From the NCBI RefSeq assembly GCF_003751505.1, contig NZ_RJVB01000004.1:296911-360910 (forward strand): a stretch of 64,000 bases of DNA, given 5' to 3'. Shown here in pieces: positions 27,339-35,901 of this stretch. How positions within the stretch are numbered: position 1 is the first letter of the stretch; every line of letters starts with the position of its first letter. The DNA is from Erwinia sp. JUb26 (GTDB lineage: Bacteria > Pseudomonadota > Gammaproteobacteria > Enterobacterales > Enterobacteriaceae). Position numbers and translations under genes: made by a program. The notes beneath the pieces were generated by a model. That model was not told the origin of the DNA and made no database searches. It was given only the letters and a program-made list of their open reading frames with translations.

Positions 27339-27370
27339 AAAAAAAAGCCGGTACAACGGACCCGGCCGGC
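27339..27370 (-). terminator. terminator downstream of the MFS gene
   Basis: On the minus strand GCCGG and CCGGC arms (27370-27366 and 27351-27347) are followed by eight T residues (27346-27339). It is a factor-independent terminator for the ybjJ-like gene. The phosphatase downstream would then need its own promoter or read-through. Confidence 0.6.
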
Positions 27371-27391
27371 ACAGTGCCACTCAGGTAATCG

Positions 27392-28552
27392 TTAATACTT
27401 CAGTTTCAGGGCGCCCAGCACAATAACCAGGAAGCTCAGCGCCACCAGCGAGAAAGCCACGTAAAGATTGGAAAGATGCGCCACCCAGCCAATCAGCGCC
27501 GGTCCGCCCAGCACGCCGAAGTAGCCCAACGTGGCGACCATCGCCACCGAGCGGTTAACCGGCATCACCTTTTCCTGACCCGCCAGGGTAATCAGCACCG
27601 GAACAATGTTAGCGGCACCAATGCCCACCAGCGCAAAGCCAAACAGCGCCATCGCCCAGCTGGCAGTTAACACCGTCAGCAGATAGCCGATAATGCCCAG
27701 CACGCCGCCGACTATCAGCACCCGCTTGCGGCCCAGCGCGGTGACCACCGCATCGCCGGTCAGACGCATCAGGGACATGGTGATGGCGAACGCCGCAAAG
27801 CCCCATCCGGCGTGTTCAACCGCCATACCGCGCTCCTGGGTAATAAAAATACCGCTCCAGTCGAGGATTGCCCCTTCGGCCATAAAGCAAATCATCGCCA
27901 TCACCGCCATCAGCACCAGACGGAAGTTAGGCCGGGCTTTAGCTTTACCGCCCTCAGACTCCTCTTCCTCCCCACCTGTCGGCAGCAGCGACGACAGGAA
28001 GCCCAGCGTGACCAGCCCCACCAGCGCCACGGTGCAGAGCGCGGCCCCCAGCGGTGAAAAACCGGATCCCAGCAGCAGCGCCCCACCGCCTGCCCCGGCA
28101 ATACAGCCGACGCTCCACAGGCAGTGAAAGCCGGACATCAGCGGTTTACTGGCTGCCTGCTCAACCAGCGTCCCCTGCACGTTCATCGCCACATCGGTCA
28201 GACCAACCCCCATGCCGAAGATCAGCAGGCTCAGGGCCAGAAGGCGGATATCGCTGAACGTCGCCAGCAGCGGCAGCGTCAGGCAGTAAAGCACCACCCC
28301 GGCGACGATCACCGCACGGCAGCCCAGTCGCCCGATGATGCGCCCGGAAGCCAGCATCGCGATCAGCGATCCGCCACCCAGGCATAGCAGCAACAGCCCC
28401 AGACCTCCGGCATCGGCACCCGTGCGGAGCTGCGCATAGGGAACCAGCGCCGCCCACAGGCCCATCGCCATACCGGTAACCAGAAAAATTGCCCGCGTGG
28501 AGGCCCGGCGTGCGGTGCTGTCCACCCCTGCCAGGGTGTTGATCATTGACAT
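27392..28552 (-). CDS. ybjJ: MFS transporter, YbjJ-like
   Basis: A 386-residue major facilitator protein with about twelve hydrophobic segments. It has GRIIGRLGCRAVIV at the loop after helix 2 (the MFS motif-A position) and a short charged central loop around EEEESEGGKAKARP. The pairing with a YbjI-like phosphatase supports the YbjJ assignment. The substrate of YbjJ is not established. The gene lies between the phosphatase and a ROK regulator, which may control it. Confidence 0.78.
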   Translation of the reverse strand: MSMINTLAGVDSTARRASTRAIFLVTGMAMGLWAALVPYAQLRTGADAGGLGLLLLCLGGGSLIAMLASGRIIGRLGCRAVIVAGVVLYCLTLPLLATFSDIRLLALSLLIFGMGVGLTDVAMNVQGTLVEQAASKPLMSGFHCLWSVGCIAGAGGGALLLGSGFSPLGAALCTVALVGLVTLGFLSSLLPTGGEEEESEGGKAKARPNFRLVLMAVMAMICFMAEGAILDWSGIFITQERGMAVEHAGWGFAAFAITMSLMRLTGDAVVTALGRKRVLIVGGVLGIIGYLLTVLTASWAMALFGFALVGIGAANIVPVLITLAGQEKVMPVNRSVAMVATLGYFGVLGGPALIGWVAHLSNLYVAFSLVALSFLVIVLGALKLKY

Positions 28553-28671
28553 ATCAGAGGTTCCTCATTTTGTGATTATACTTTTTAAAAGTCTTTTAAT
28601 AATTCGGTATTATTACGATGGCGAAAAAAATGTCAATCGGGTAAGGGAAATTATCGTCGGGAAACGCGGCG

Positions 28672-29670
28672 CTACTCCGCGTACAGGCGGTGATGGTTAT
28701 ACTGCTGCAGGGTCCGATCGGCGATGCCCTGCAGATAGTCCTGGCGGATCGCGTCGCGGTAAATCAATTCGGGCAGGTGTTTTTCCGGGAGGTAACGCAG
28801 GCAGATTTCCCTCATTTCCGGCAGATGCTCGGCGCGAATGTTATCTCCCGCCACCGCGACGGTACGCGGGTTTATCAGCGCCGTCAGCGAGACCAGAGTT
28901 TTGGCCATGCCTTCCACCAGCGGCGGTTCTCCCTCAACGTTGAACGGCAAATGCAGCACCTCGCCGGCAAAATTACTGGCGCCGGTCAGCACCTTGCCAT
29001 CAATCACCATGCCGCAGCCGGGATAGTGAACATCAGGCTTGTAGAGATAGGCCACCGGAACGCTGACGCCCGCACAGCTGCTGCGGTAAAAGCCCCAAAC
29101 GGTATAGTTCAGATCGTTGCCCGCCTGGGTAAAGCAGCCGGTTTGCTGCGCGGTGCGTGCCGCAATCGCCAGCCCGCTAAACAGGGAGATATCACAGTAC
29201 CCCACCACATCATCCACCACCACGCCCGGCAGCCCGATGCCGATAACCCGCACACCGGGATACTGCGCCAGCATCGAGGCAATCAGCCCGTCGAAGGTAT
29301 CCACCGCCAGCGGCAGAAACGGCTTTTCACCCTGCACCAGGATCTCGCCGGTGGCTGAACTGACCGCCCACACCAGTTCAGCACGTGCATCGCTTCCTGC
29401 CGCATACAGACTCAGGACGGAGAAAAAATCAGGGTTGCAGGCATAGCGCTGTGCCGGACGGCCGCCGCGCGATGCCTCAAACTCCAGGGCCAGCACTTCA
29501 CCGGTGAGCGTCAACTCGTTGAGCACCGCGCCGCAGGTGGCGCTGCTAAGCCCGGTTTGCTGCGCCAGCTCGCCCTTGGTGGCCGTTCCGAGGGATTTCA
29601 GCATCCCAATCACCAGCGCGATATTGCTTTTTTTCATTTCACGGGTGGTTCGGCTGAGCGGCGTATTCAT
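28672..29670 (-). CDS. ROK family transcriptional regulator (NagC/Mlc type)
   Basis: A 332-residue regulator. It starts with a winged helix-turn-helix (about 15-75: ALVIGMLKSLGTATKGELAQQTGLSSATCGAVLNEL) followed by a ROK domain (about 85-320) with GIGLPGVV. The usual ROK zinc-binding CXCGXXGC-type cluster is not evident, and the sugar-kinase motifs look degenerate. It probably senses a sugar or related metabolite and regulates the adjacent MFS and phosphatase genes, which lie directly downstream on the same strand. Confidence 0.82.
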   Translation of the reverse strand: MNTPLSRTTREMKKSNIALVIGMLKSLGTATKGELAQQTGLSSATCGAVLNELTLTGEVLALEFEASRGGRPAQRYACNPDFFSVLSLYAAGSDARAELVWAVSSATGEILVQGEKPFLPLAVDTFDGLIASMLAQYPGVRVIGIGLPGVVVDDVVGYCDISLFSGLAIAARTAQQTGCFTQAGNDLNYTVWGFYRSSCAGVSVPVAYLYKPDVHYPGCGMVIDGKVLTGASNFAGEVLHLPFNVEGEPPLVEGMAKTLVSLTALINPRTVAVAGDNIRAEHLPEMREICLRYLPEKHLPELIYRDAIRQDYLQGIADRTLQQYNHHRLYAE

Positions 29671-29759
29671 CTTTTCTCTTCGGCGGCGGCGGGTAACGGC
29701 AGTAATTTAACACAGATGGGGGCGTTCAGGGCTGCGCTTAGCCCGGAGCGGGAAAATCT

Positions 29760-29784
29760 GCCCGGTTCTCATCACCAACCGGGC
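29760..29784 (-). terminator. terminator after the glutamine amidotransferase
   Basis: GCCCGGTT (29760-29767) pairs with AACCGGGC (29777-29784). On the minus strand the hairpin is followed by AGATTTTCC. It sits 7 bp past the amidotransferase stop. Confidence 0.65.
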
Positions 29785-29791
29785 GCGTACA

Positions 29792-30517
29792 TCAGGCTTT
29801 CAGCGTTGTATAACGCTCGGCCAGCTTATCAAGGAAGGTGTACAGCACCTGATTCATCGCCCGGTAATCGTGGGCGCGCAGCTCATCCGGCGTATTTACA
29901 AAGCGGAATTCAGCCGCCCGGCTGAGATCGTTTTCAGAGTGGGCAATCAACAGTTCGACCACCTCGGGCGTCAGTTCCATATGGCACTGGAAGCCGAACA
30001 CGCGGTCGGAATAGGCCACAATTTGTCGCGGGCACCCTTCGCTGAAGGCGATAATCCGCGCATCAGGGGTCAACCCCGGCATATCGTTATGCCAGTGGCC
30101 CACTTCAAGCGTCTGGCCAAAATGCGAGAACAGCGCGTCATCCGCTGCGGCATCGGTCAGGAAAATCGGGAACTTACCGATCTCTTTTTCCGGGCTGTGG
30201 GCAAACGGCGCGCTCAGCGCTTCGCCAATCAGCTGCGAACCGAGGCAGATACCGATAACTGCTTTCCCCGCCTTGATCGCCGAGGCAATCAGCACCTGTT
30301 CGCCTTTGGAATCGAAATGCGGGCAGTCTTCCAGCGTGGTGGCAGGATCCTGCGGGCCGCCCATCACGATCAGAAAATCAATATCTGTGACTGCCTTCGG
30401 TAGCGGCTCACCGGCGTAGACCCGGGAACAGGTCACGTCATGACCGTGTTCCCTGGCCCAGATTTCATAAGCGCCGGGGGCTTCAAAACTTTCATGTACG
30501 ATAAAATGCACGCGCAT
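29792..30517 (-). CDS. class I glutamine amidotransferase-like protein
   Basis: A 241-residue stand-alone class I amidotransferase domain of the GMP-synthase-like type. The catalytic triad is visible: C91 in GICLGSQL, and H179 and E181 in GFQCHMEL. No synthase partner is fused or adjacent. Related free-standing proteins include GATase-like enzymes that hydrolyse gamma-glutamyl compounds. It lies 36 bp downstream of ptsJ on the same strand, so it may be co-transcribed. Substrate unknown. Confidence 0.85.
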   Translation of the reverse strand: MRVHFIVHESFEAPGAYEIWAREHGHDVTCSRVYAGEPLPKAVTDIDFLIVMGGPQDPATTLEDCPHFDSKGEQVLIASAIKAGKAVIGICLGSQLIGEALSAPFAHSPEKEIGKFPIFLTDAAADDALFSHFGQTLEVGHWHNDMPGLTPDARIIAFSEGCPRQIVAYSDRVFGFQCHMELTPEVVELLIAHSENDLSRAAEFRFVNTPDELRAHDYRAMNQVLYTFLDKLAERYTTLKA

Positions 30518-30553
30518 TGCAGGACACTCCGTAGATCGTTTTACAGGCTCTTA

Positions 30554-31882
30554 TCAGGCCTGCTGAGAGAGAAAAGTCGGGCGCGAAGCAGAGAGAAAGA
30601 CCGCCAGAGACTGCGCAATCTGCTCGGTTTCCGCCGGGTTAAGATCGGCGACGGTGATGCGCAGACCGTTGCCGGCGCTGCCGAGTGCGAAGGATTCTCC
30701 GCCCCGGATAAGCCATCCTCGCTGCGCCATCTGCAGGACTATTGTCGCGCTGTCACCCACCAGCGGGATCCAGACGTTCAGACCGTCGTGCTGCGGTGAA
30801 ACAGTGACACCGTAACGTTTTAACGCGACGACCAGCGCTTCTCGCTGCTGCTGATAGCGCTGACGCGCCTCGGCAATCTGGTGAGCGAACTGCGGCGAGG
30901 ACATTGATGCGCCGGCCAGGTCCTGCAGAATATGGCTGACCCAGTTCGTCCCGGCGTTAAGCCGCTGCCGCAGGCGGGCGGAGGTTTCGCCGTCGCTGGC
31001 GACAAACGCCAGACGCAAATCCGGGCCGAGGAATTTCGAGGTTGAGCGGATCAGCACCCAGTTCTGCGTATTGGCCGGAATAACGTGATGATAATCCTGC
31101 GTTGAAAGCAGAGAAAAATGGTCATCCACGATCACCAGCACCTGCGGATAGGCCTGCAGCAGGGTGCGGATCTGCGCCGCCCTTTCCGCGCTCAGCCCGT
31201 AACCGGTCGGATTGTGTGCGCGCGGGGTAATAATCACCGCCTTCACCCCGGCTTCCAGCTGGCTCGCCAGCGCTTCAGGCTGCATTCCTTGGGTATCGAC
31301 CGGCACCGGGCAAACCTGCAGGCGGTTATGTTTCAGCGTGCTGATGCTGCTGAGGAAACAGGGATCTTCCACCGCCACGCGGTCACCGGCAATCAGCCAG
31401 CTTGCCAGCACGCGCTCGACGGCATCGACAGCACCGCCGGTCAAATTGAGGTCGAACGCCGAGGTCAGGTCGGCCTGCAGCCACGTTCGCCCGGCCTTTT
31501 CCAGATCGGGACGAATAGCGACTTCACCGTACAGACTGGGTGAACTGCGGATAAAGGCCACCAGATCGCTGAGCTGCGGCAGGACGTCGGCAGAAGGATT
31601 ACCGCTGGCGAGATCGCGTAGCGCGAGATCCGCCGTGCTTCCCTCCAGCTCAACCTCCGCAATCGCGTCGCGGATAACGGTGCCGTTGCGCCCTTTTGAC
31701 ACCGCGAAGCCCGCATCGGTCAGCCGTTTGTACGCCAGCGCAACGGTGTTACGGTTAACACCGAGCGCGTTCGCCAGTTCCCTGACGGAGGGCAGCAGCG
31801 TTCCCGGAGCCAGATCGCCTGAATGCACCTGAGCACGAATACTGTCGAAAATTTCACCTGCTGTTTTACCGATTATCATCAT
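30554..31882 (-). CDS. ptsJ: MocR-type regulator PtsJ
   Basis: A 442-residue MocR protein with a GntR winged helix at the N-terminus (about 1-70: LPSVRELANALGVNRNTVALAYKRL) joined to a fold-type I aminotransferase domain. The PLP lysine lies in RSTSKFLGPDLRLAF and the aspartate in VIVDDHF. It resembles Salmonella/E. coli PtsJ, which senses PLP and controls the pyridoxal kinase gene. Here it is divergent from a PLP-homeostasis gene and a pyridoxal kinase gene, which strongly supports that role. The 51-bp divergent gap should hold its operator. Confidence 0.9.
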   Translation of the reverse strand: MMIIGKTAGEIFDSIRAQVHSGDLAPGTLLPSVRELANALGVNRNTVALAYKRLTDAGFAVSKGRNGTVIRDAIAEVELEGSTADLALRDLASGNPSADVLPQLSDLVAFIRSSPSLYGEVAIRPDLEKAGRTWLQADLTSAFDLNLTGGAVDAVERVLASWLIAGDRVAVEDPCFLSSISTLKHNRLQVCPVPVDTQGMQPEALASQLEAGVKAVIITPRAHNPTGYGLSAERAAQIRTLLQAYPQVLVIVDDHFSLLSTQDYHHVIPANTQNWVLIRSTSKFLGPDLRLAFVASDGETSARLRQRLNAGTNWVSHILQDLAGASMSSPQFAHQIAEARQRYQQQREALVVALKRYGVTVSPQHDGLNVWIPLVGDSATIVLQMAQRGWLIRGGESFALGSAGNGLRITVADLNPAETEQIAQSLAVFLSASRPTFLSQQA

Positions 31883-31933
31883 TGAACTGTGACAAAATTA
31901 AGTTTAGCCTAGGACAATGTTAATTCACTGACG

Positions 31934-32761
31934 ATGAGTTGTCTATCCGATATGAAATCACACCCGAGTTCCCTCCCCGATCCCACTGCAGTAGAGCAAA
32001 CGCAGCCGCGCCATGAGATGCACAACCGCTGGCCACAGGCGGAAAGCGTTGAGGATTTCCGCCATAATCTGGCGGCAGTACAGGCACGAATCGACAGCGC
32101 CTGCCTGCGCGCCGGGCGCGATCCCACTGAAGTGCGGCTGCTGCCGGTCAGTAAAACCATGGATGAAGCCCACATCCGGCTGGCGCATCAGGCAGGCTGC
32201 ACCCTGCTGGGCGAAAACAAAGTGCAGGAGGCGTGGGGCAAATCGCAGGCGATGGCCGATTTGACCGATCTCAAGTGGTCGGTGATTGGCCATCTGCAAA
32301 CCAACAAAGCGAAGCTGGTCGCCCGCTTTGCCAGCGAATTTCAGGCGCTGGACAGTCTGCATACCGCAGAGGCGCTTGACCGCCGCCTGCAGGCAGAAGG
32401 CCGGGCGCTGGATGTTTTTGTGCAGGTGAATACCTCAAATGAACCGAGCAAATACGGGCTGCATCCCGATGCTGCTGGCGAATTTATGCAGAAAATTCAG
32501 GGGCTGGATACCCTGCGCGTGCGTGGCCTGATGACGCTCGCCGAATTCAGCTCTGACGCCGAGCGCGTGCGGGCCTGTTTTGTCAGGCTGCGGACGCTGC
32601 GGGATCGCCTTGGTGATGCACAGCAGCTGGCGCTGTCGATGGGCATGTCCGGGGATTTCGAAATCGCGATAGAAGAAGGCGCGAGCGTCGTGCGGGTCGG
32701 TCAGGCCATTTTCGGCGCGCGGTCACTGCCTGACGATCACTTCTGGCCAACGGAGAAATAA
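31934..32761 (+). CDS. YggS family pyridoxal-phosphate homeostasis protein
   Basis: A 275-residue PLP-binding barrel protein of the YggS/PLPBP family, which buffers PLP and acts on amino-acid and vitamin B6 balance. The PLP lysine is K74 in LLPVSKT; later motifs are GENKVQEA, WSVIGHLQTNKAK and LSMGMSGDFEIAIEEGASVVRVG. Compared with YggS it has about 38 extra N-terminal residues if translation starts at 31934. Starts at 31952 or at the internal MHNRWPQ are possible, since no strong ribosome site marks any of them. It is followed after 4 bp by pdxK. Confidence 0.88.
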   Translation: MSCLSDMKSHPSSLPDPTAVEQTQPRHEMHNRWPQAESVEDFRHNLAAVQARIDSACLRAGRDPTEVRLLPVSKTMDEAHIRLAHQAGCTLLGENKVQEAWGKSQAMADLTDLKWSVIGHLQTNKAKLVARFASEFQALDSLHTAEALDRRLQAEGRALDVFVQVNTSNEPSKYGLHPDAAGEFMQKIQGLDTLRVRGLMTLAEFSSDAERVRACFVRLRTLRDRLGDAQQLALSMGMSGDFEIAIEEGASVVRVGQAIFGARSLPDDHFWPTEK

Positions 32762-32765
32762 TCTT

Positions 32766-33647
32766 ATGATACCCGGCATCAATCCGGCCCAGCTGCAAAA
32801 GCGCCGCCCGGAAAAAAACGCGGATATTATCTCGATCCAGTCGCAGGTCATTTACGGCACCGTCGGCAACAGCATCGCCCAGCCTACGCTGGAAAGCTAC
32901 GGCTGGCAGGTTCTGGCGGTACCGACCTTTCTGCTCAGCAACACGCCCGACTATCCCAGCTGCTTCGGCGGTGAGATTTCAGCCGAATGGTTTAGCGGCT
33001 TCCTTCAGGGCCTGCACGATCGCGGGCAGGATGCACAGCTCCGCGCCGTGATTACCGGCTACCTCGGCAGCACCACTAAGGCCAGTGAAGTCAGCCGCTG
33101 GCTGCCTGGAACGCTACGGAGCAACCCAGAGGCGATGGTAATTATCGACCCGGTCATGGGTGACGACGACTGCGGTTACTACGTCGACCCGGCACTGCTG
33201 GGCTGGTATCGCGACAGCCTCGCGCCGATGGCCACGGGCCTGACGCCAAACCGCTTTGAGCTGGCCTGCCTGAGTGGTAAAACGCTGGAAAATGACGATG
33301 ATGTGATCGCCGCAGCCCGAACACTGCTAAACCAGCGAACTCAGTGGGTTGTTGTCACCAGCGCCGCACGCGGTGAAGCGGGGAAAACTCTGCGCGTTTT
33401 CTGCGTGACCGCAGAGGAGGTTCACGTGATTGAGCACGCCGCCTACGACGGGGCACCTAAAGGTACCGGCGATATGTTTACCGCCCAACTGACTGCCCTG
33501 CTGCTGAAGGGTTTACCGCTGTTCGAGGCGGCAGAACTCGCCTGCCAGCTGACCCGCCGTAGCGTGCTGGATTCGCTTAACGACGGGACTGGGCTGCTGA
33601 ATCCGCGGCCGGATATTTCTGCCGAAAGGGCTGGAGTAGGAGACTGA
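32766..33647 (+). CDS. pdxK: pyridoxal/pyridoxine kinase, PdxK type
   Basis: A 293-residue ribokinase-fold vitamin B6 kinase that makes PLP from pyridoxal with ATP. It resembles E. coli PdxK: IISIQSQVIYGTVGNSIA at the N-terminus, VPTFLLSNTPDY, IDPVMGDDDCGYYV, and the anion-hole/catalytic motif KGTGDMFTAQL with the catalytic aspartate. The KGTGD form is closer to PdxK than to PdxY. It forms an operon with the YggS-like gene, divergent from ptsJ, so PLP level probably feeds back on this kinase. Confidence 0.9.
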   Translation: MIPGINPAQLQKRRPEKNADIISIQSQVIYGTVGNSIAQPTLESYGWQVLAVPTFLLSNTPDYPSCFGGEISAEWFSGFLQGLHDRGQDAQLRAVITGYLGSTTKASEVSRWLPGTLRSNPEAMVIIDPVMGDDDCGYYVDPALLGWYRDSLAPMATGLTPNRFELACLSGKTLENDDDVIAAARTLLNQRTQWVVVTSAARGEAGKTLRVFCVTAEEVHVIEHAAYDGAPKGTGDMFTAQLTALLLKGLPLFEAAELACQLTRRSVLDSLNDGTGLLNPRPDISAERAGVGD

Positions 33648-33701
33648 CTGAAGCCGGGGGCGAACGTCATCCTAATCGGACAGCAAACGCCCTCACCCGT
33701 T

Positions 33702-34604
33702 TTAGCGGCTTTTACCTTCACCGTCAGCAAATACCCTGTCGGTCAGGAAATCGACCAGCGCACGGATCTTTGGCGATGCGTGCTTGCTGGCGGGCCAGAG
33801 GATATGGAATACCCCTCTGCGCTTATCGATATCGTCCAGCAGCGTGACCAGCTGCCCGTCTGCAATCAGGGGGTTAATCGCAAACTCCGGCAAAAAAGCG
33901 ATGCCTAACCCCTTGAGGGCGAAGCACACCCGGGTTTCGATATTATTGCATACCATTGAAATCGGCAGATTCAGTTCGACTTCGCTGCCAAGCTCCCATT
34001 TTTCCAGCTTTCCACTGTACGGAAAACGGTAATGCATACAGCGGTGGCGCAGCAAATCGCCGGGATTTTCGGGGGTGCCGTAGCGGGAAAGATAGGCGGG
34101 AGAGGCGACGATTTTCATCGAAAAATGACCCAGCCTTCTGGCTGACAGGCGCGAATCCATCGGCTGCCCGGTGCGGATCACCGCATCAAACCCTTCCTCA
34201 ATCACTTCCACCATTCTGTCGCTGAAATCCAGATCCAGTTCGATGTCCGGGTAGCGCGCCATAAAATCACCCAGCACCGGCAGCAGCAGCGGACTGACCT
34301 GCGGCAGGCTGAGACGCAGGCGCCCCGCCGGTTTTCCCGCCGCCTGCGACAGCTCAAGCTGTGCCGCTTCCATTTCACCGATGATACGGCGGCTGCGTTC
34401 CAGAAACAGCGCGCCTTCTGCCGTCAGCGTCATGCTGCGGGTGCTGCGATGAAACAACCGGACGCCCAGCTTTTCCTCCAGCCGGGCAATACTTTTGCTG
34501 ATCGCCGAAGGGGAAAGCCCCAGCTGGCGGCCCGCCGTAACAAAACTACGACTTTCCGCCACCTGCACAAACACCGTCACGCCGCTGAAGCTGTCCATTC
34601 TCAC
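33702..34604 (-). CDS. LysR family transcriptional regulator
   Basis: A 300-residue LysR regulator (HTH about 1-60: FVQVAESRSFVTAGRQLGLS, PSAISKSIARLEEKLG; effector domain about 90-295). It belongs to the DhcR/CrgA-like group by its RLFHRSTRSMTLT segment. It is divergent from the serine hydrolase and MFS pair at 34711, with 106 bp between starts, and probably controls them. Confidence 0.87.
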   Translation of the reverse strand: MRMDSFSGVTVFVQVAESRSFVTAGRQLGLSPSAISKSIARLEEKLGVRLFHRSTRSMTLTAEGALFLERSRRIIGEMEAAQLELSQAAGKPAGRLRLSLPQVSPLLLPVLGDFMARYPDIELDLDFSDRMVEVIEEGFDAVIRTGQPMDSRLSARRLGHFSMKIVASPAYLSRYGTPENPGDLLRHRCMHYRFPYSGKLEKWELGSEVELNLPISMVCNNIETRVCFALKGLGIAFLPEFAINPLIADGQLVTLLDDIDKRRGVFHILWPASKHASPKIRALVDFLTDRVFADGEGKSR

Positions 34605-34710
34605 CTGCCGATTAACGAAATTTATTCACGGGTTTCCTGAACTATACCCCACTTTTTCTTTAATGCGGCGCTGATTAAGGTAGACGGACATCCACTCAGT
34701 CAAGGAATTC

Positions 34711-35901
34711 ATGATGGGCAGCAGCGCTAATCCACTGGTTAAGGCATCGCTTTCCGATCGCGTCAGCGCGGTCATTCAACAGGCTATAGAGCAGCAGCGG
34801 CTGGTGGGGGCCGTAGTGCTGATTGCCCGGCATGGCCACATGGTTTACCGCCAGGCCGCCGGGCTGGCCGACCGCGAGAACAACCACGTAATGACCCCGG
34901 AAACGATCTTTCGCCTGGCCTCGGTCAGCAAGCCGATTGTCTCTGCCGCCGCGCTGGTGCTGGTTGCGCGTGGCCAGCTCGATCTGGACAGCCCGGTCAG
35001 CCGCTGGCTGCCGGAGTTCACCCCAATGCTGGCCGACGGTAACCCGGCAACGATCACCGCGCGCCAGTTGCTCAGCCATACCGCCGGTCTGGGCTATCGC
35101 TTTTTTGAGCGAGATGAACACGGTCCCTACGCGGCGGCGGGCGTTTCCGACGGCATGGATGCTGCCGAAATCACGCTGGAGGAGAATCTGCGGCGCATTG
35201 CCCGCGTGCCGTTGCAGTACACCCCGGGCCGTAGTTGGGCCTACTCGCTGGCGACCGATGTGCTGGGCGCACTGGTCGCCCGCATTAACGGCACGACACT
35301 TGATGTGGCGGTACGCGAGCTGATAACCGACCCGCTGGCGATGCGCAACACCGGTTTTTACAGCGCCGAACCGCAGCGCGTGGCCCGCGCCTACGTTAAT
35401 GACCAACCCCGCCCGCATCTGCTGCAGGAAGGTGAAATCGTACCGCCGTTCCCCGATGTGGTGGGCATTCGCTACAGCCCGGCACGCATTTTTAACCCTG
35501 CCGCTTTTCCTTCGGCGGGCGCGGGAATGGCCGGAACGGCGGATGATTTTCTGCGCCTGCTGGAAGCGCTGCGCGACGGGGAAACCCTGCTGCCGCGCAC
35601 GCTGGTGGAGGAAATGTCCCGCGACTGGACACACGGCCTGGAGCTTGAAGGCTCGCCCGGTATCGGTTTTGGCCTCGGTTTTTCGGTACTGCGCGATCCG
35701 CAACTTGCTGCTTCGCCAGAGTCGCCGGGAACCTGGCGCTGGGGCGGTGCCTACGGACATTCGTGGTTCGTCGATCCGCAGCAGGAGCTCAGCGTGATTG
35801 CCTTTACCAATACACTCGGTGAAGGGATGTCCGGGCAGTTCGTTAACGATCTGCGCGATGCGGTTTACGGCATCTCCACCGCAGGCAGGGAGGCGGCATG
35901 A
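34711..35901 (+). CDS. serine hydrolase of the class C beta-lactamase/EstB fold
   Basis: A 396-residue beta-lactamase-superfamily protein. The catalytic S-x-x-K tetrad is S71-V-S-K74 (RLASVSKP). The tyrosine motif is WAYSLATDVLG and a C-terminal GGAYGHSWFVDP provides the third motif. There is no signal peptide, so it is likely a cytoplasmic esterase (EstB/CubicO type) rather than a periplasmic penicillin hydrolase. The ribosome site AAGGAA precedes the tandem ATG. It overlaps the MFS gene by 4 bp, so the two work together, perhaps hydrolysis plus export. Substrate unknown. Confidence 0.86.
   Translation: MMGSSANPLVKASLSDRVSAVIQQAIEQQRLVGAVVLIARHGHMVYRQAAGLADRENNHVMTPETIFRLASVSKPIVSAAALVLVARGQLDLDSPVSRWLPEFTPMLADGNPATITARQLLSHTAGLGYRFFERDEHGPYAAAGVSDGMDAAEITLEENLRRIARVPLQYTPGRSWAYSLATDVLGALVARINGTTLDVAVRELITDPLAMRNTGFYSAEPQRVARAYVNDQPRPHLLQEGEIVPPFPDVVGIRYSPARIFNPAAFPSAGAGMAGTADDFLRLLEALRDGETLLPRTLVEEMSRDWTHGLELEGSPGIGFGLGFSVLRDPQLAASPESPGTWRWGGAYGHSWFVDPQQELSVIAFTNTLGEGMSGQFVNDLRDAVYGISTAGREAA

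Noticed and set aside
34711..35901. Beta-lactam resistance gene
   Set aside because: It has the S-x-x-K fold but no signal peptide and no close resemblance to AmpC enzymes; an EstB-type esterase is more likely.
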